64,000 nt of DNA from Aquimarina sp. TRL1. GTDB lineage: Bacteria; Bacteroidota; Bacteroidia; Flavobacteriales; Flavobacteriaceae. How positions within the stretch are numbered: the first letter of the stretch is position 1; every line of letters starts with the position of its first letter. The position numbers and the translations under genes are program-made. The notes beneath the pieces are model-generated. The model did no database searches, was not told the DNA's origin, and saw nothing but the letters and a program-made list of their open reading frames with translations. Below, piece by piece: positions 8,311-16,761 of this stretch. The DNA is taken from NCBI RefSeq assembly GCF_013365535.1, contig NZ_CP053590.1, positions 734,501 through 798,500 on the forward strand, written 5' to 3'.

Positions 8311-8567
8311 CACATTTAGCCTTAATAACTTTACGTATCCGACAATTTATACAACGAACCAAACCCCTGAAAAACACTGATGAAATACGAAATTATTCAA
8401 CTTTACAACACTTATTATTATTTTTATACATACTATTCAATTTTTCCTTGTCACTTTCTTTAATAAATTGCCAACGAAATGAAAATTTAATAAAAATTTA
8501 ATTTTCAAATAACATTAATTTTTGTAATAAATAAGCCCCTCTTCTTTTCTAAAAACCCGGATATCTT

Positions 8568-8575
8568 TAATTTTG
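8568..8575 (+). promoter_or_regulatory. Probable -7 element (TAATTTTG) of small basic gene
   Basis: TAATTTTG fits the TAnnTTTG consensus exactly and lies 22 bases before the ATG at 8598, leaving a short leader. A -33 box is not obvious. Confidence 0.5.
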
Positions 8576-8597
8576 CAAGGTCCCAAATTAAATAGTT

Positions 8598-8858
8598 ATG
8601 AAAGATATCGCTGATATAAGGCTTGACCTTGATCGCAAAAGGAAAGAATTTAATCACTACCGAATTTCTAATGGAGTTTTTGGTAAATCTGATTATCTCA
8701 AATTACTGGAAACCATCGCCACTGATCATTCCCCGGAGAATGAAATCAAAGCCTCTTCACTTTCTTCTGAAGAAACTTCTAAAAAGGATCAGGCTCCTAT
8801 TAAAAGATACGAAAGAACAATTAGACAAGGGTATTTCCTAAAAAGAAGAAGCCGATAG
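8598..8858 (+). CDS. Small basic protein of LC7 module, copy 1
   Basis: 86 residues, highly charged, with no signal or membrane segment. It is a paralogue of the product of 15510-15791: both share an N-terminal RKxxFxHxRIxNG followed by LxETI, a variable Ser/Glu/Lys-rich middle, and a C-terminal GYFxxRxSR tail (here RQGYFLKRRSR). The conserved ends and low-complexity middle suggest a short folded head and a basic tail that may bind nucleic acid or a partner. Each copy lies divergent from a Roadblock/LC7 pair, so a functional link is likely. A close-fitting promoter (TAATTTTG) lies just upstream. I do not recognise a named family. Confidence 0.75.
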   Translation: MKDIADIRLDLDRKRKEFNHYRISNGVFGKSDYLKLLETIATDHSPENEIKASSLSSEETSKKDQAPIKRYERTIRQGYFLKRRSR

Positions 8859-8959
8859 TATTTGTTTACATTCAATGTTACACTAGTATTATTTCTGATT
8901 TAAATTTATTAAAAAAAAGTCGTTTTATTGAATAAATTTAGGTTGAAAATGATATAGAA

Positions 8960-8997
8960 ATGATTCGCATCATCATATCACTGATGACGCGAATCAT
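8960..8997. terminator. Long inverted repeat between convergent genes
   Basis: The arm ATGATTCGCATCATC (8960-8974) pairs with GATGACGCGAATCAT (8983-8997) with one mismatch across an 8-base loop. It lies between the small gene at 8598 (plus) and the nucleotidyltransferase at 9026 (minus), where a bidirectional terminator is expected. There is no U-run on either side, so this is inferred from position. Confidence 0.5.
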
Positions 8998-9025
8998 CTA
9001 ATTACTTCATAGCAGGGTTATCTCG

Positions 9026-9583
9026 TCATTTTGGAAGATATTTTGGAAGAGTCACCAACTCTTCTCTATCCAAAGGGTCAATTCCTTGAGCCAGTAGTTC
9101 TTTACTCACCTGTACTGCCCAACATTGTTCTCCGGAATGAATAGACCCGTACAATCCTAATAAGTAAACAGGCTCTACAATATTCCACCCTCTTACTTTT
9201 CGCGTTGGGATTTCCTTTCGTTCAAAAAAGTCTATTGTTACCCGAAAAAACTTGCTTTCGAATAACATCTCTGTTTTTTCATATCGTCTAAACCCTTCAT
9301 TTCCTGGCATCATATCATATCGTGTCCACACCTTTTCAAATCCTTGCTTTTGCAAAATTCTCATCACTAAAGGAACATCTATCGGATTGACAAAAATATC
9401 TACATCTTTATGATCATGTGCATGTTTGTATTCAGTGTGTCCTTCTGGGGATAAAAAATGCCATGCCCACCCTCCAGAAAGGATAACATATGCTCTTAAT
9501 TCATTTAATATTTCCAGAACCGGAACAATTCTATATTCCGGCCATTGTTCTCCATATCGCTTTTTATTGTGTACTGTTCCCAT
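9026..9583 (-). CDS. Nucleotidyltransferase-fold protein in RtcB/PrfH operon
   Basis: 185 residues. The motif GGWAWHF near residue 38, followed by HDHKDVDIFV with a DxD pair, is the active-site pattern of minimal nucleotidyltransferases (GG...DxD), as in AbiEii- and MNT-like proteins and tRNA nucleotidyltransferases. A third acidic residue may be in RVTIDFFER. It would transfer a nucleotide to RNA, protein or a small molecule; the target is unknown. It is the last gene of the RtcB-PrfH operon, one base after the TPR gene, so a role in RNA end processing is attractive but inferred. Confidence 0.75.
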   Translation of the reverse strand: MGTVHNKKRYGEQWPEYRIVPVLEILNELRAYVILSGGWAWHFLSPEGHTEYKHAHDHKDVDIFVNPIDVPLVMRILQKQGFEKVWTRYDMMPGNEGFRRYEKTEMLFESKFFRVTIDFFERKEIPTRKVRGWNIVEPVYLLGLYGSIHSGEQCWAVQVSKELLAQGIDPLDREELVTLPKYLPK

Positions 9584-9584
9584 T

Positions 9585-10100
9585 TTATGTTTCTTTTTCT
9601 TCTGTTCTCTTCTTTTTCTTCTTCGGTATTTTCTCTTTTACCCTAATTTCATCTTCTTTTATTTCCTGCATCAACATCGCATTATAGGTATGCTCTTTTC
9701 CCACTTTTAACCATTTCAACGCTTCTTTATATGCTTTTTGATGCTCTAAAAGCAAGGCTTTTTTCTGATATAAAATCCCTTTATCGGTTCCTTTTACAGA
9801 AAGTCCGAATTCAATTAATCTTGCAGCTGCATCATATTCTTCATTCCACAACAATACATTGATATAATTAGGATATACATCGAAACAATATATATTCTCT
9901 GCTAATGCCTGTTGATAGTAGCTTTTTGCCGCTTCATAATCTTTTAATGCTTCTGCCTGTATCTGTCCCATAAGACAGAGCACTATCGGATTTTTTTCAT
10001 CATATGACAAGGCATAATTAATTGCTTCTACTGCTTCCATTAAATCATACGGATATGCTTCCAATGCCTGAAATACATATTTATCTAATAAACTTGCCAT
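9585..10100 (-). CDS. TPR-repeat protein in RtcB/PrfH operon
   Basis: 171 residues, mostly helical, with tetratricopeptide-like pairs: a helix ending in NYALSYDEKNPIVL, then QAEALKDYEAAKSYYQQAL and LEHQKAYKEALKWLKVG. It ends in a lysine-rich tail (KIPKKKKKR) that could contact RNA. TPR proteins serve as binding scaffolds. It is two bases downstream of the prfH stop and one base upstream of the nucleotidyltransferase, so it is translated with them. It may bring these enzymes together on damaged RNA or ribosomes; that is inference. Confidence 0.75.
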   Translation of the reverse strand: MASLLDKYVFQALEAYPYDLMEAVEAINYALSYDEKNPIVLCLMGQIQAEALKDYEAAKSYYQQALAENIYCFDVYPNYINVLLWNEEYDAAARLIEFGLSVKGTDKGILYQKKALLLEHQKAYKEALKWLKVGKEHTYNAMLMQEIKEDEIRVKEKIPKKKKKRTEEKET

Positions 10101-10102
10101 TT

Positions 10103-10798
10103 TTATTCATTTATAGTATTTCGCAATGCTCTCTTTAATTGATTACGTTTATCTTTATATGTTTTGCGTTTTTGTTTTTTCTTAAAATCACTTCCAGTAA
10201 AAACTTTTACAGGATTTCCTCTCGATAACTTCACCTGATGATCCCATTCCTGATTCAATCTATCTTTTATGCTTTCTAAGTGAGCCTTTTTTACTTTTTC
10301 TTCCAATCGTTCTTTTGCAATTTTCCGATTTTGATGCTGGGATCTTCGATCCATTACTACCACCATCACTCCTGTGGGTTTATGAATAGCTCGTACTGCA
10401 GAGTTCACTTTATTTACATGTTGCCCTCCCGGTCCTGAACTTTTCATGGTTTGATAGGTAATCTGAGTTTCATCAAACGTATCATCTTTACTCTCTTCCA
10501 GCTGATGTACACCTATGAACCAGTTTTTTCGTTTGTGATATTTTCGATACCTTGAAGTTCCAATCCATTGAATAGTTCCGATCCATTCCTGGCACTTGAT
10601 CATTGCTTTTTCTCCGCTTACCCTGACTATTACAGATCTAATTGTTCCATTTTCAACACCCTGATCCTTATGAAGAACCGTACAGACCATTCTTTTTTCT
10701 TTCATATCTGCTAAAAACCGTTTCAGCACCTGCGCAACAACCCACCAACATTCTGCTGGTCCTCTTGCTGCTGTTATTTGTATAGTTTTTTCTTCCAT
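10103..10798 (-). CDS. prfH: Peptide chain release factor homologue PrfH
   Basis: 231 residues from the ATG at 10796-10798, which sits one base after the rtcB stop; a longer frame uses a TTG start at 10819. The peptidyl-tRNA hydrolysis motif GGQ is at 124-126 in [14 protein letters not shown], followed by the domain 3 [12 protein letters not shown]. The protein lacks the codon-recognition domain of RF1/RF2. PrfH with RtcB is known to act on ribosomes whose decoding-centre RNA has been cut: PrfH frees the stalled peptide and RtcB religates the 16S rRNA. The tight order rtcB-prfH seen here is the standard arrangement. Confidence 0.93.
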   Translation of the reverse strand: MEEKTIQITAARGPAECWWVVAQVLKRFLADMKEKRMVCTVLHKDQGVENGTIRSVIVRVSGEKAMIKCQEWIGTIQWIGTSRYRKYHKRKNWFIGVHQLEESKDDTFDETQITYQTMKSSGPGGQHVNKVNSAVRAIHKPTGVMVVVMDRRSQHQNRKIAKERLEEKVKKAHLESIKDRLNQEWDHQVKLSRGNPVKVFTGSDFKKKQKRKTYKDKRNQLKRALRNTINE

Positions 10799-10799
10799 T

Positions 10800-12191
10800 T
10801 TATCTATCCATTCTGACAATTTTAGGAGTAAAAGTGCCTACTACCTCTACTAATTCCTTTTGGTTAGCCATTACATTATGTATATTTTTATATGCCATTG
10901 GAGCTTCATCAACCCCTCCTCCAAGTACTGTAACACCATGTTCTTTGAGCACTTTATTGATAGCGCTTTTGGTAAATTTTTCTTTACATTTTCTTCTGGA
11001 CAGCAATCGTCCAGCTCCATGAGAAGCAGAATGTAAGCTTTCTGAGTTCCCTCGCCCCCGAACGATATAACCCGGTGCAGTCATAGACCCGGGAATAATC
11101 CCCAAGGCTCCTTTTCCTGCTGGGGTTGCTCCTTTTCTATGTACAATACATTCAACTCCATTCACCATTTCTTTCCAGGCAAAATTGTGATGGTTCTCTA
11201 TTTTACAAATAGGTTTAGCCCCAATTAACTTCCCTATTCTCTTGTGGATATCATCATGACATGCCTGGGCATAATCTCCTGCCAGGTTCATCGCTAGCCA
11301 GTACTCGTGCCCGTCATGTGTCGACAGATCTAACCAGGCTAATTGCTGTACGTGTTTAGGTAATGGACATTGTTTGGTGGCTAAATGCGTATAGTGTTTT
11401 GCTATATTTGCTCCTAACCCTCTGGAACCGCTGTGTGTAAGCAACCCTAAGTAATCCCCGGGTTTTATCCCCCATTCATTCTCAGCATCGGTAATCGTAA
11501 CGATCCCAAACTCTACAAAGTGATTTCCACTTCCTGAGGTTCCTAATTGTTTGTACGCTTTATCTTTTAATTTTTTCACCAATGGAATTGTTGTAAATTC
11601 TTCTCTGGAAAAAATTTCGTGATCGTGTTTTATTTTATGTGTTTCATACATTCCGAACTTGGTATGCTCTGACAAAATTTTCTCTAAACGATATCGCTTT
11701 CCTTTTAGATAGGATACCGCAACGGGATATACTGTCAGACACATTCTGCAACCTATATCAACTCCCACTCCATATGGAATAACAGCATTGTTTGTTGCTA
11801 AAACACCTCCAATTGGCAATCCGTACCCTGTATGTGCATCAGGCATTAAAGCTCCTGCTACAGAAACCGGCAATTTCAGAGCATCATACAATTGATATTT
11901 CGCCTGGTCATCTATTTCATCTTCTCCATATATCATAAAAGGAGCTCTTGTCGTATTTAATGCATGCTTCTTTACTGTTACAGGTGTTAACAGACTTTCT
12001 GCTATTTTTCCCCATACTCCATCTCCTTTAAACAATTCCGGTTTAAGAAGTACTTCTTTTGCTTCTTGTAATATCTGTTCCTTTTTTTTCTTTTTATAAT
12101 ATCTATTAATCTGACCTAATGCCACATTAATACTGTTATTCTTCGGAAACCCTAACTTAATAAGGTCTTTCCCTCTTAATTTCTTTCCCAT
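10800..12191 (-). CDS. rtcB: RNA ligase RtcB (RtcB-PrfH type)
   Basis: 463 residues. Manganese-binding and active-site motifs are visible: [14 protein letters not shown], the cysteine in [29 protein letters not shown], and the guanylylated histidine His351 in [11 protein letters not shown]. RtcB joins RNA 3'-phosphate or 2',3'-cyclic phosphate ends to 5'-OH ends using GTP. With prfH directly downstream, the likely substrate is nuclease-cleaved 16S rRNA. No archease gene is present here. The start overlaps the preceding basic-protein gene by 16 bases, which fixes the operon order. Confidence 0.95.
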   Translation of the reverse strand: MGKKLRGKDLIKLGFPKNNSINVALGQINRYYKKKKKEQILQEAKEVLLKPELFKGDGVWGKIAESLLTPVTVKKHALNTTRAPFMIYGEDEIDDQAKYQLYDALKLPVSVAGALMPDAHTGYGLPIGGVLATNNAVIPYGVGVDIGCRMCLTVYPVAVSYLKGKRYRLEKILSEHTKFGMYETHKIKHDHEIFSREEFTTIPLVKKLKDKAYKQLGTSGSGNHFVEFGIVTITDAENEWGIKPGDYLGLLTHSGSRGLGANIAKHYTHLATKQCPLPKHVQQLAWLDLSTHDGHEYWLAMNLAGDYAQACHDDIHKRIGKLIGAKPICKIENHHNFAWKEMVNGVECIVHRKGATPAGKGALGIIPGSMTAPGYIVRGRGNSESLHSASHGAGRLLSRRKCKEKFTKSAINKVLKEHGVTVLGGGVDEAPMAYKNIHNVMANQKELVEVVGTFTPKIVRMDR

Positions 12192-12865
12192 GATATTTCT
12201 TTATCTATTATTTCTTTACAGGTATACCGTTGTAGGTTTTTCAACCCTTTTTTAATGTCTTGTCTTCTTTTTTTAGATGTGGGAGTACCCCAACGGTCTT
12301 TCCATGCATTTCCTTTTTGGCTCAAAGCGTAATACGCATTCTTCAGAAGTTGTTGCTGCAATAAATCACGGACTGCTTCCAGAGCAGGGTTGATCTTTTT
12401 TTGATGTGTAACATATGCTCGTGTCAGCTTTACTCTATATACCAACGATGGAAAATTTATATAAAACCGAAGTCGTATTTTTTTCTGTTCCGTGTAATAG
12501 TAAAAAGGTATACAAAGGCATTTTGCCGCATCTGACAATTGATTATACTGGCGTCTACTTATAGTAGTTACATTTTTATGCAACATATATTTAGTAGATT
12601 CCTTCAACCTTTTTTGAGTAGCTTCTTCTTTTGTTCTACCCCAATACAACTTCTCTATGATTTGGTACACCTCGAGAATAGCTTCTTTATTTTTGTACCT
12701 TTCCAGCTTTGTCGTAAGTACCAATTCACTAAACCACCCATGTCGAATAGGAACTTCCAGTGGCATGTACCCTAACTGATATATTTCTTTATAAACCTGA
12801 GCTAGTCTTCGTCGAATACAATATATTTCTTTTAGCCGCTGCCCTTTTATGGCTATTGGCTTCAT
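12176..12865 (-). CDS. Unknown basic protein heading the RtcB/PrfH operon
   Basis: 229 residues, strongly basic and rich in Lys, Arg and Tyr, without signal peptide or membrane segment. Notable segments are LKEIYCIRRRLAQVYKEIYQLGY at the N-terminus (helical), RHGWFSELVLTT, and RFYINFPSLVYRVKLTRAYV in the middle. The C-terminus contains GNAWKDRWGTPTSKKRR. The charge suggests RNA or ribosome binding. Its 3' end overlaps rtcB by 16 bases, so it is co-translated with the repair enzymes and may recognise or protect the damaged RNA. I do not recognise a characterised family. Confidence 0.7.
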   Translation of the reverse strand: MKPIAIKGQRLKEIYCIRRRLAQVYKEIYQLGYMPLEVPIRHGWFSELVLTTKLERYKNKEAILEVYQIIEKLYWGRTKEEATQKRLKESTKYMLHKNVTTISRRQYNQLSDAAKCLCIPFYYYTEQKKIRLRFYINFPSLVYRVKLTRAYVTHQKKINPALEAVRDLLQQQLLKNAYYALSQKGNAWKDRWGTPTSKKRRQDIKKGLKNLQRYTCKEIIDKEISWERN

Positions 12866-13780
12866 AATTATATATACGATATTGTTATACCACTTATCTT
12901 TTAGGTTTCTTGAATGAAGCCTCTAATAACTGGTACAAAAAATTAAAAATGTAGACTATTGATTTCTGTAAATACCTAGTACCTCTGAAATCTTAACGGA
13001 ATACATCGTTTCGTTTCATCTGTTTATATGTATAACCTTTATTAATATCGAATTGGAATTACCGATCGATAAACTCATATGAACTTATTGATGACAGCTC
13101 ATTCCATGATATATCAAAAAATATGTATGTTTATCGGAAGATTCTTACTTAGATAGATCTGAATGAAAAAAATCCGATACTTATATTCGCAGACTTCTTT
13201 CATTTTTTAAGCAGTTTTCCTACATCTTGAAGTCCCGAAGTTTCATTACGACAGTTCCTTGATCTGGCATAATCTCAAAGTTATTTTTTATAAAAATCAT
13301 ATAACCTTCGGTTTTTTAATGGTGAATATTTGTTTTTTCAGAACCTGTTTCCATAACATTGTTCCGGACTGCAAATATGAAACTTTTTTTTAATTTAACA
13401 AACAAAAAAATAATCACAAAAATCTGAAAATCAATAAGTTAACACAAAGAGAGTCCTGTCCGTATTACAACAGATATCATAGAGATTGGTAAAAAATTGA
13501 TCAACAGCCATTTATACTTTCTACCTTATTTTTAATAAAACAGGCATTTCGTAATAAAAAAACATAAAAAAAGCGCTCATTTTAGGTGAGCGCTTCGATT
13601 TTATATATTTTCTTTTAAGTATATGCCTATGATTTCTCTTTGAAAATGGCTTTTTCTGCGCCCTTATTATGTATGAAAAACAAAATCATCGGAATATATT
13701 TCTTTTTTAGTTCTTAAATCAGACTACAAATATGAGGTTTTTTTCGGAAAAAATTAGAATTAGTCATTCTTTACTTTCTT
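12866..13780. other. Gene-free 915-base region
   Basis: AT-rich stretch between the RtcB operon start and the beta-lactamase-like gene. It contains a clear terminator at 13571-13595 and must contain the RtcB operon promoter near its left end. Stops are dense in all frames that I checked by eye. It may hold the decayed remains of a gene, but nothing is recognisable. Confidence 0.5.
13571..13602 (-). terminator. Intrinsic terminator (AAGCGCTCA/TGAGCGCTT)
   Basis: Nine-base arms at 13571-13579 and 13587-13595 with a 7-base loop. On the minus strand the stem is followed by a U-rich tract (TTTTTATG...), so it most likely ends the transcript of the hydrolase at 13781-15232, although it lies about 190 bases beyond its stop. 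Confidence 0.7.
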
Positions 13781-15232
13781 TTAATGCTTTTCTGAAGGTG
13801 ATAATTCCTTGAGTTTTTTAAGCATTTCATCGTTATAATTCCATTCATTAGTAACATTATTTCGGATGGCTTTTAGATAATAAAAAACGGCACTGTCTTT
13901 TTCTTTGACATTTTCATATCCTTCTGCAATTGATGCTGAAGAAACCCACCACTCGGGATACACGCTTTCATTTACGGAAAACACTTCTACTGCTTTTCTT
14001 CCTTCCGCTGAATACAAGAAACTATTACCGATTCCATTTATATTCCATCGTAGGTTCTCTAATGGTTTCTCCTTATTTTCTTCCTTAAGAGTCCTATACT
14101 TTTTTATAGCATCTTTATAATTCCCTGACAGTACCAGCTTTATCACTTCTGCTTCTAATACAGGCTTCTTTTTATATACACTAGGAATAATCATTCTTGC
14201 TATATCATTTATAAGTATATCATGAGCTGCTACTTTGCTCCCATTGGATAAAAATACAATCGTAAGATCATCATCTACAAACTTTCTGAATCCTGTTATA
14301 TTCCCTCCACTAAAACCATAAGATTTTTGCTGATTGATAATGTAATTCGCCCAGCCATATAAAAAATCATCTTTTTTATTCTCAAAATTAAAGGCACTCC
14401 ACATTTCCTTTTTTGTTTTTGGGAGTAGTAATTCATTCTGATCCAATCTATCATTCCACTTTATGAATTCTCGCAATGTCAAGTTAAGCCCATTTCCTGA
14501 ATGCCCTCTTCTCCCATTGTCTATTGTTGATTTTAAAAACTTTTCTTCTTTATTATTATAAAAGTATCTGGTAGCTCTATTTTCTTTTTCTTCTAGTGAA
14601 TTTGACGAAAAGTAAACCGATTTTTTTTCGCCCCTAAATTGGTTAATACGAACAAAATCTTCGAAAGGCATAAGGGTTACTTTCTCTATTAGCTTAGTTA
14701 ACAGCCAATAATTGGTTTGGGTGTACCTAAATCGATCCCCTGCTTCATATAACATCGAATCCTTCTCTAATAAAGCCATTAACTCTTCATCTGAGAGTTC
14801 ATCTCCATACCTAACAAAATCCGGCACGCCAGAAGAATGTGTAAGCAGGTGTTTTACTTTTATTGATTGCCAATGGACAGGGAGGTCATCGATATGCTTT
14901 ACTATCAAATCTTCCAATCTAATTTTCCCTTCTTCTATCAACTGAAAAACAGCTACAGTAGTAATTAATTTGGTAGTAGAAAATAACTGAAATGTTGTCT
15001 TCTCATTGACCGTTTCTTTTGTTTCTAATGAAGCTTGTCCTAAATACTTCTCGTATATTAACGCTCCATCTTTAACAATACCTATTGCTACTCCTGGTAT
15101 GTGATGAAACTTCATTACATCTGTTATATAATTATCTATCGCTAGGGGATCAATAACACTGGTAGGAGTTTTTTTACATGCAAAACATAATAAAAGGATT
15201 ATTATGCTACTTGCACTAATCACTGTTTTCAT
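13781..15232 (-). CDS. Beta-lactamase-fold serine hydrolase lipoprotein
   Basis: 483 residues. The N-terminal signal ends in a lipobox-like CFAC, so it is probably a membrane-anchored lipoprotein. A class C beta-lactamase/AmpH-type domain follows: the Ser85-x-x-Lys88 pair in FSTTK, LLTHSSGVPD, and a third motif region YGFSGGNITGF. The usual Tyr-x-Asn is Tyr170-Thr-Gln172 here, a departure at the Asn. The C-terminal ~110 residues are helical and TPR-like (KAVEVFSVNE). Such proteins are usually peptidases or esterases acting on cell-wall peptides or D-amino acid substrates rather than antibiotic-resistance enzymes. It is a single gene with no clear partners. Confidence 0.85.
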   Translation of the reverse strand: MKTVISASSIIILLLCFACKKTPTSVIDPLAIDNYITDVMKFHHIPGVAIGIVKDGALIYEKYLGQASLETKETVNEKTTFQLFSTTKLITTVAVFQLIEEGKIRLEDLIVKHIDDLPVHWQSIKVKHLLTHSSGVPDFVRYGDELSDEELMALLEKDSMLYEAGDRFRYTQTNYWLLTKLIEKVTLMPFEDFVRINQFRGEKKSVYFSSNSLEEKENRATRYFYNNKEEKFLKSTIDNGRRGHSGNGLNLTLREFIKWNDRLDQNELLLPKTKKEMWSAFNFENKKDDFLYGWANYIINQQKSYGFSGGNITGFRKFVDDDLTIVFLSNGSKVAAHDILINDIARMIIPSVYKKKPVLEAEVIKLVLSGNYKDAIKKYRTLKEENKEKPLENLRWNINGIGNSFLYSAEGRKAVEVFSVNESVYPEWWVSSASIAEGYENVKEKDSAVFYYLKAIRNNVTNEWNYNDEMLKKLKELSPSEKH

Positions 15233-15509
15233 CTTTTCATTTTTGTTGACTACAAAAAAAGAAGTACCGTTACATTGCTACTTTACTCTAATTGGTTATC
15301 TGGTTCTCTCCAAAAATAAGCATGAAAAATAGTGTTGAGTTAGTCTTATTGAGTTAACACAACGCATGAGCGAGGGAAGTATTCTTTTGTTTTAGTTTCG
15401 CAAATCTCCTCAGGTACGCATACGGGGTATTACAATAAGAAATGGAGTTTATCTGGCAAAACCAACGCATTTAAATCTTCATCATCAAGAAGAATACATA
15501 TAGTAGTGT

Positions 15510-15791
15510 TTAAAACCTGCTTTTCCTTCTGCCAAAATAGCCCCCTTTCATCTTATCGATATACGTTTTTACAGCTTCTACATTATTACTTGTTCTCTTG
15601 TGTTTTTCCTGAGCTATTTCTTCAGTAGTGCTATCTTGTATTTGCGCTTCTGATTTAGTATCAATGGTTTCACTTAAAAACTCCAGATCTACTCTGGTCA
15701 CAATTCCGTTACCGATTCTACAATGTCTAAATCTTTCTTTTCTTTTAGACAATATCTTTTTTAATTCCGGGGTAGGTTTTTCTTTCATCAT
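15510..15791 (-). CDS. Small basic protein of LC7 module, copy 2
   Basis: 93 residues, paralogous to the product of 8598-8858: RKERFRHCRIGNG, FLSETI and a C-terminal KGGYFGRRKSRF tail, with a charged and variable middle. It lies divergent from the second Roadblock/LC7 pair (16011, 16347), repeating the organisation of copy 1 in opposite orientation. No signal or membrane segment. Two adjacent ATG codons start the frame. Function unknown; the conserved gene arrangement is the main evidence that this short frame is real. Confidence 0.72.
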   Translation of the reverse strand: MMKEKPTPELKKILSKRKERFRHCRIGNGIVTRVDLEFLSETIDTKSEAQIQDSTTEEIAQEKHKRTSNNVEAVKTYIDKMKGGYFGRRKSRF

Positions 15792-15958
15792 ATCTTTTTA
15801 AGATAATAAAAATCAATCACTTAAAAAAGAATTTTCTTAAAAAAAGATCATTCCCGGTATAAAATTTTAGTTCTGAAAATAAATTCTAATAAACCATCAC
15901 AAAACCACTTGTATTTGTTTTAAAATCAACATTTTATTAGTATCTTCAATAAGAATTC

Positions 15959-15987
15959 GATCCTTTTTCTACTTAAGGATCTTTTTT
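15959..15987 (+). promoter_or_regulatory. Terminator-like hairpin in leader of second LC7 pair
   Basis: GATCCTT (15959-15965) pairs with AAGGATC (15975-15981) and is followed by six Ts (15982-15987), the form of an intrinsic terminator on the plus strand. It ends 23 bases before the ATG at 16011 and no plus-strand gene precedes it nearby. It therefore probably acts as an attenuator in the leader of the LC7 transcript. The upstream promoter is not identified. Confidence 0.5.
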
Positions 15988-16010
15988 AGTCATAAACCCA
16001 AATTAACAAT

Positions 16011-16325
16011 ATGCCCGATTTAAAAGAAATCCAAGATTTAACCAATGCAGAAATTGTACTTATGGCAAATGAAAAAGGAGATATCATTGATTCTATAAAT
16101 GTAGAATATGACTCCAATATCGCCTTAATGACAGAAACTGCTTTTACAATGTGTGATGAATTATCACAGGACTTAATCAATGGTCATTTAGATCAACTTG
16201 TAGCAAAAACTTCTGAAGGATATTTCATTGCTAATAAAATTGATTCAGAATTCATCATTCTTATAGCTTCTAGAGATTTATCTAAACTGGGACTATTGTT
16301 AAAATATATGAGTAACATAAAATAA
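16011..16325 (+). CDS. Roadblock/LC7 (MglB-like) protein, copy 2
   Basis: 104 residues of Roadblock/LC7 type: EIVLMANEKGDIIDSIN, a long helix with TMCDELSQDLING, HLDQLVAKTSEGYFIAN, and LIASRDLSKLGLLLKYM. It corresponds to the product of 7895-8221 but has diverged strongly, keeping mainly the fold and the SQDL/GxLxQL core. It is first in a two-gene transcript with the partner at 16347, 21 bases downstream. A terminator-like hairpin in its leader suggests regulated read-through. No MglA-like GTPase lies nearby. Confidence 0.8.
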   Translation: MPDLKEIQDLTNAEIVLMANEKGDIIDSINVEYDSNIALMTETAFTMCDELSQDLINGHLDQLVAKTSEGYFIANKIDSEFIILIASRDLSKLGLLLKYMSNIK

Positions 16326-16346
16326 TAAACCAATAAAATTAAAAAT

Positions 16347-16727
16347 ATGGGAGATAGTAACTTTCTAGACCAGTTCAAAGATGATATTAGTAGCAACGTA
16401 CCTGGTTTTATTGCAGTATCAGTGACAGAAGTCGAAACCGGAGTATCATATGTTTCTTTGTCTAACAAAGATGATTTTGACCCGGAAATCGCTTCTGCTT
16501 ATAATCTCGAAGTAGTAAAAGCTAAAAAGAGTGCCATCAAAGCACTTGGTCTTGACAGCAATATACAAGACATCATGATTACCTTAACAGATCAAATTCA
16601 TATCATCGACCTCTCTGAGAAAGGAGATTATTTTATCTACCTGGCGGTTGATTCTACCAAAGCAAACTTAGGAATGACCAGGGCTTTATTAAAGAAGTAC
16701 AAAAAAGATATTGTCAATAAATTATAA
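16347..16727 (+). CDS. Roadblock/LC7-like partner protein, copy 2
   Basis: 126 residues, about 84 percent identical by eye to the copy 1 partner (7493-7867) over the full length, including VPGFIAVSVTEV, QDIMITLTDQIHIID and NLGMTRALLKKYKKDI. Strong conservation of this member while the other pair member diverges implies a shared, constrained surface, perhaps a common target, with the divergent subunit giving specificity. It ends at a strong terminator (16762-16797). Confidence 0.8.
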   Translation: MGDSNFLDQFKDDISSNVPGFIAVSVTEVETGVSYVSLSNKDDFDPEIASAYNLEVVKAKKSAIKALGLDSNIQDIMITLTDQIHIIDLSEKGDYFIYLAVDSTKANLGMTRALLKKYKKDIVNKL

Positions 16728-16761
16728 TCTTTTTTTAGCGTCAAAAAGCAATGCGATCAAG

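Larger units (their letters stand above)
8222..8597. other. Divergent regulatory region between LC7 pair and small gene, copy 1
   Basis: A gene-free region of 376 bases. It carries a minus-strand -7 element TATTTTTG (8303-8310) for the LC7 pair, a plus-strand -7 element TAATTTTG (8568-8575) for the small gene, and a perfect inverted repeat GTTAACT-ATA-AGTTAAC (8253-8269) within the LC7 leader that could be an operator. No further gene is seen. Confidence 0.6.

Noticed and set aside
10799-10819. Upstream TTG start for prfH
   Set aside because: It would overlap rtcB by 20 bases; an ATG placed one base after the rtcB stop gives the expected family start.
12866-13780. Decayed regulator gene in the long gap
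   Set aside because: Fragments on the minus strand hinted at a coding past, but no frame gives a recognisable domain, so no pseudogene is claimed.
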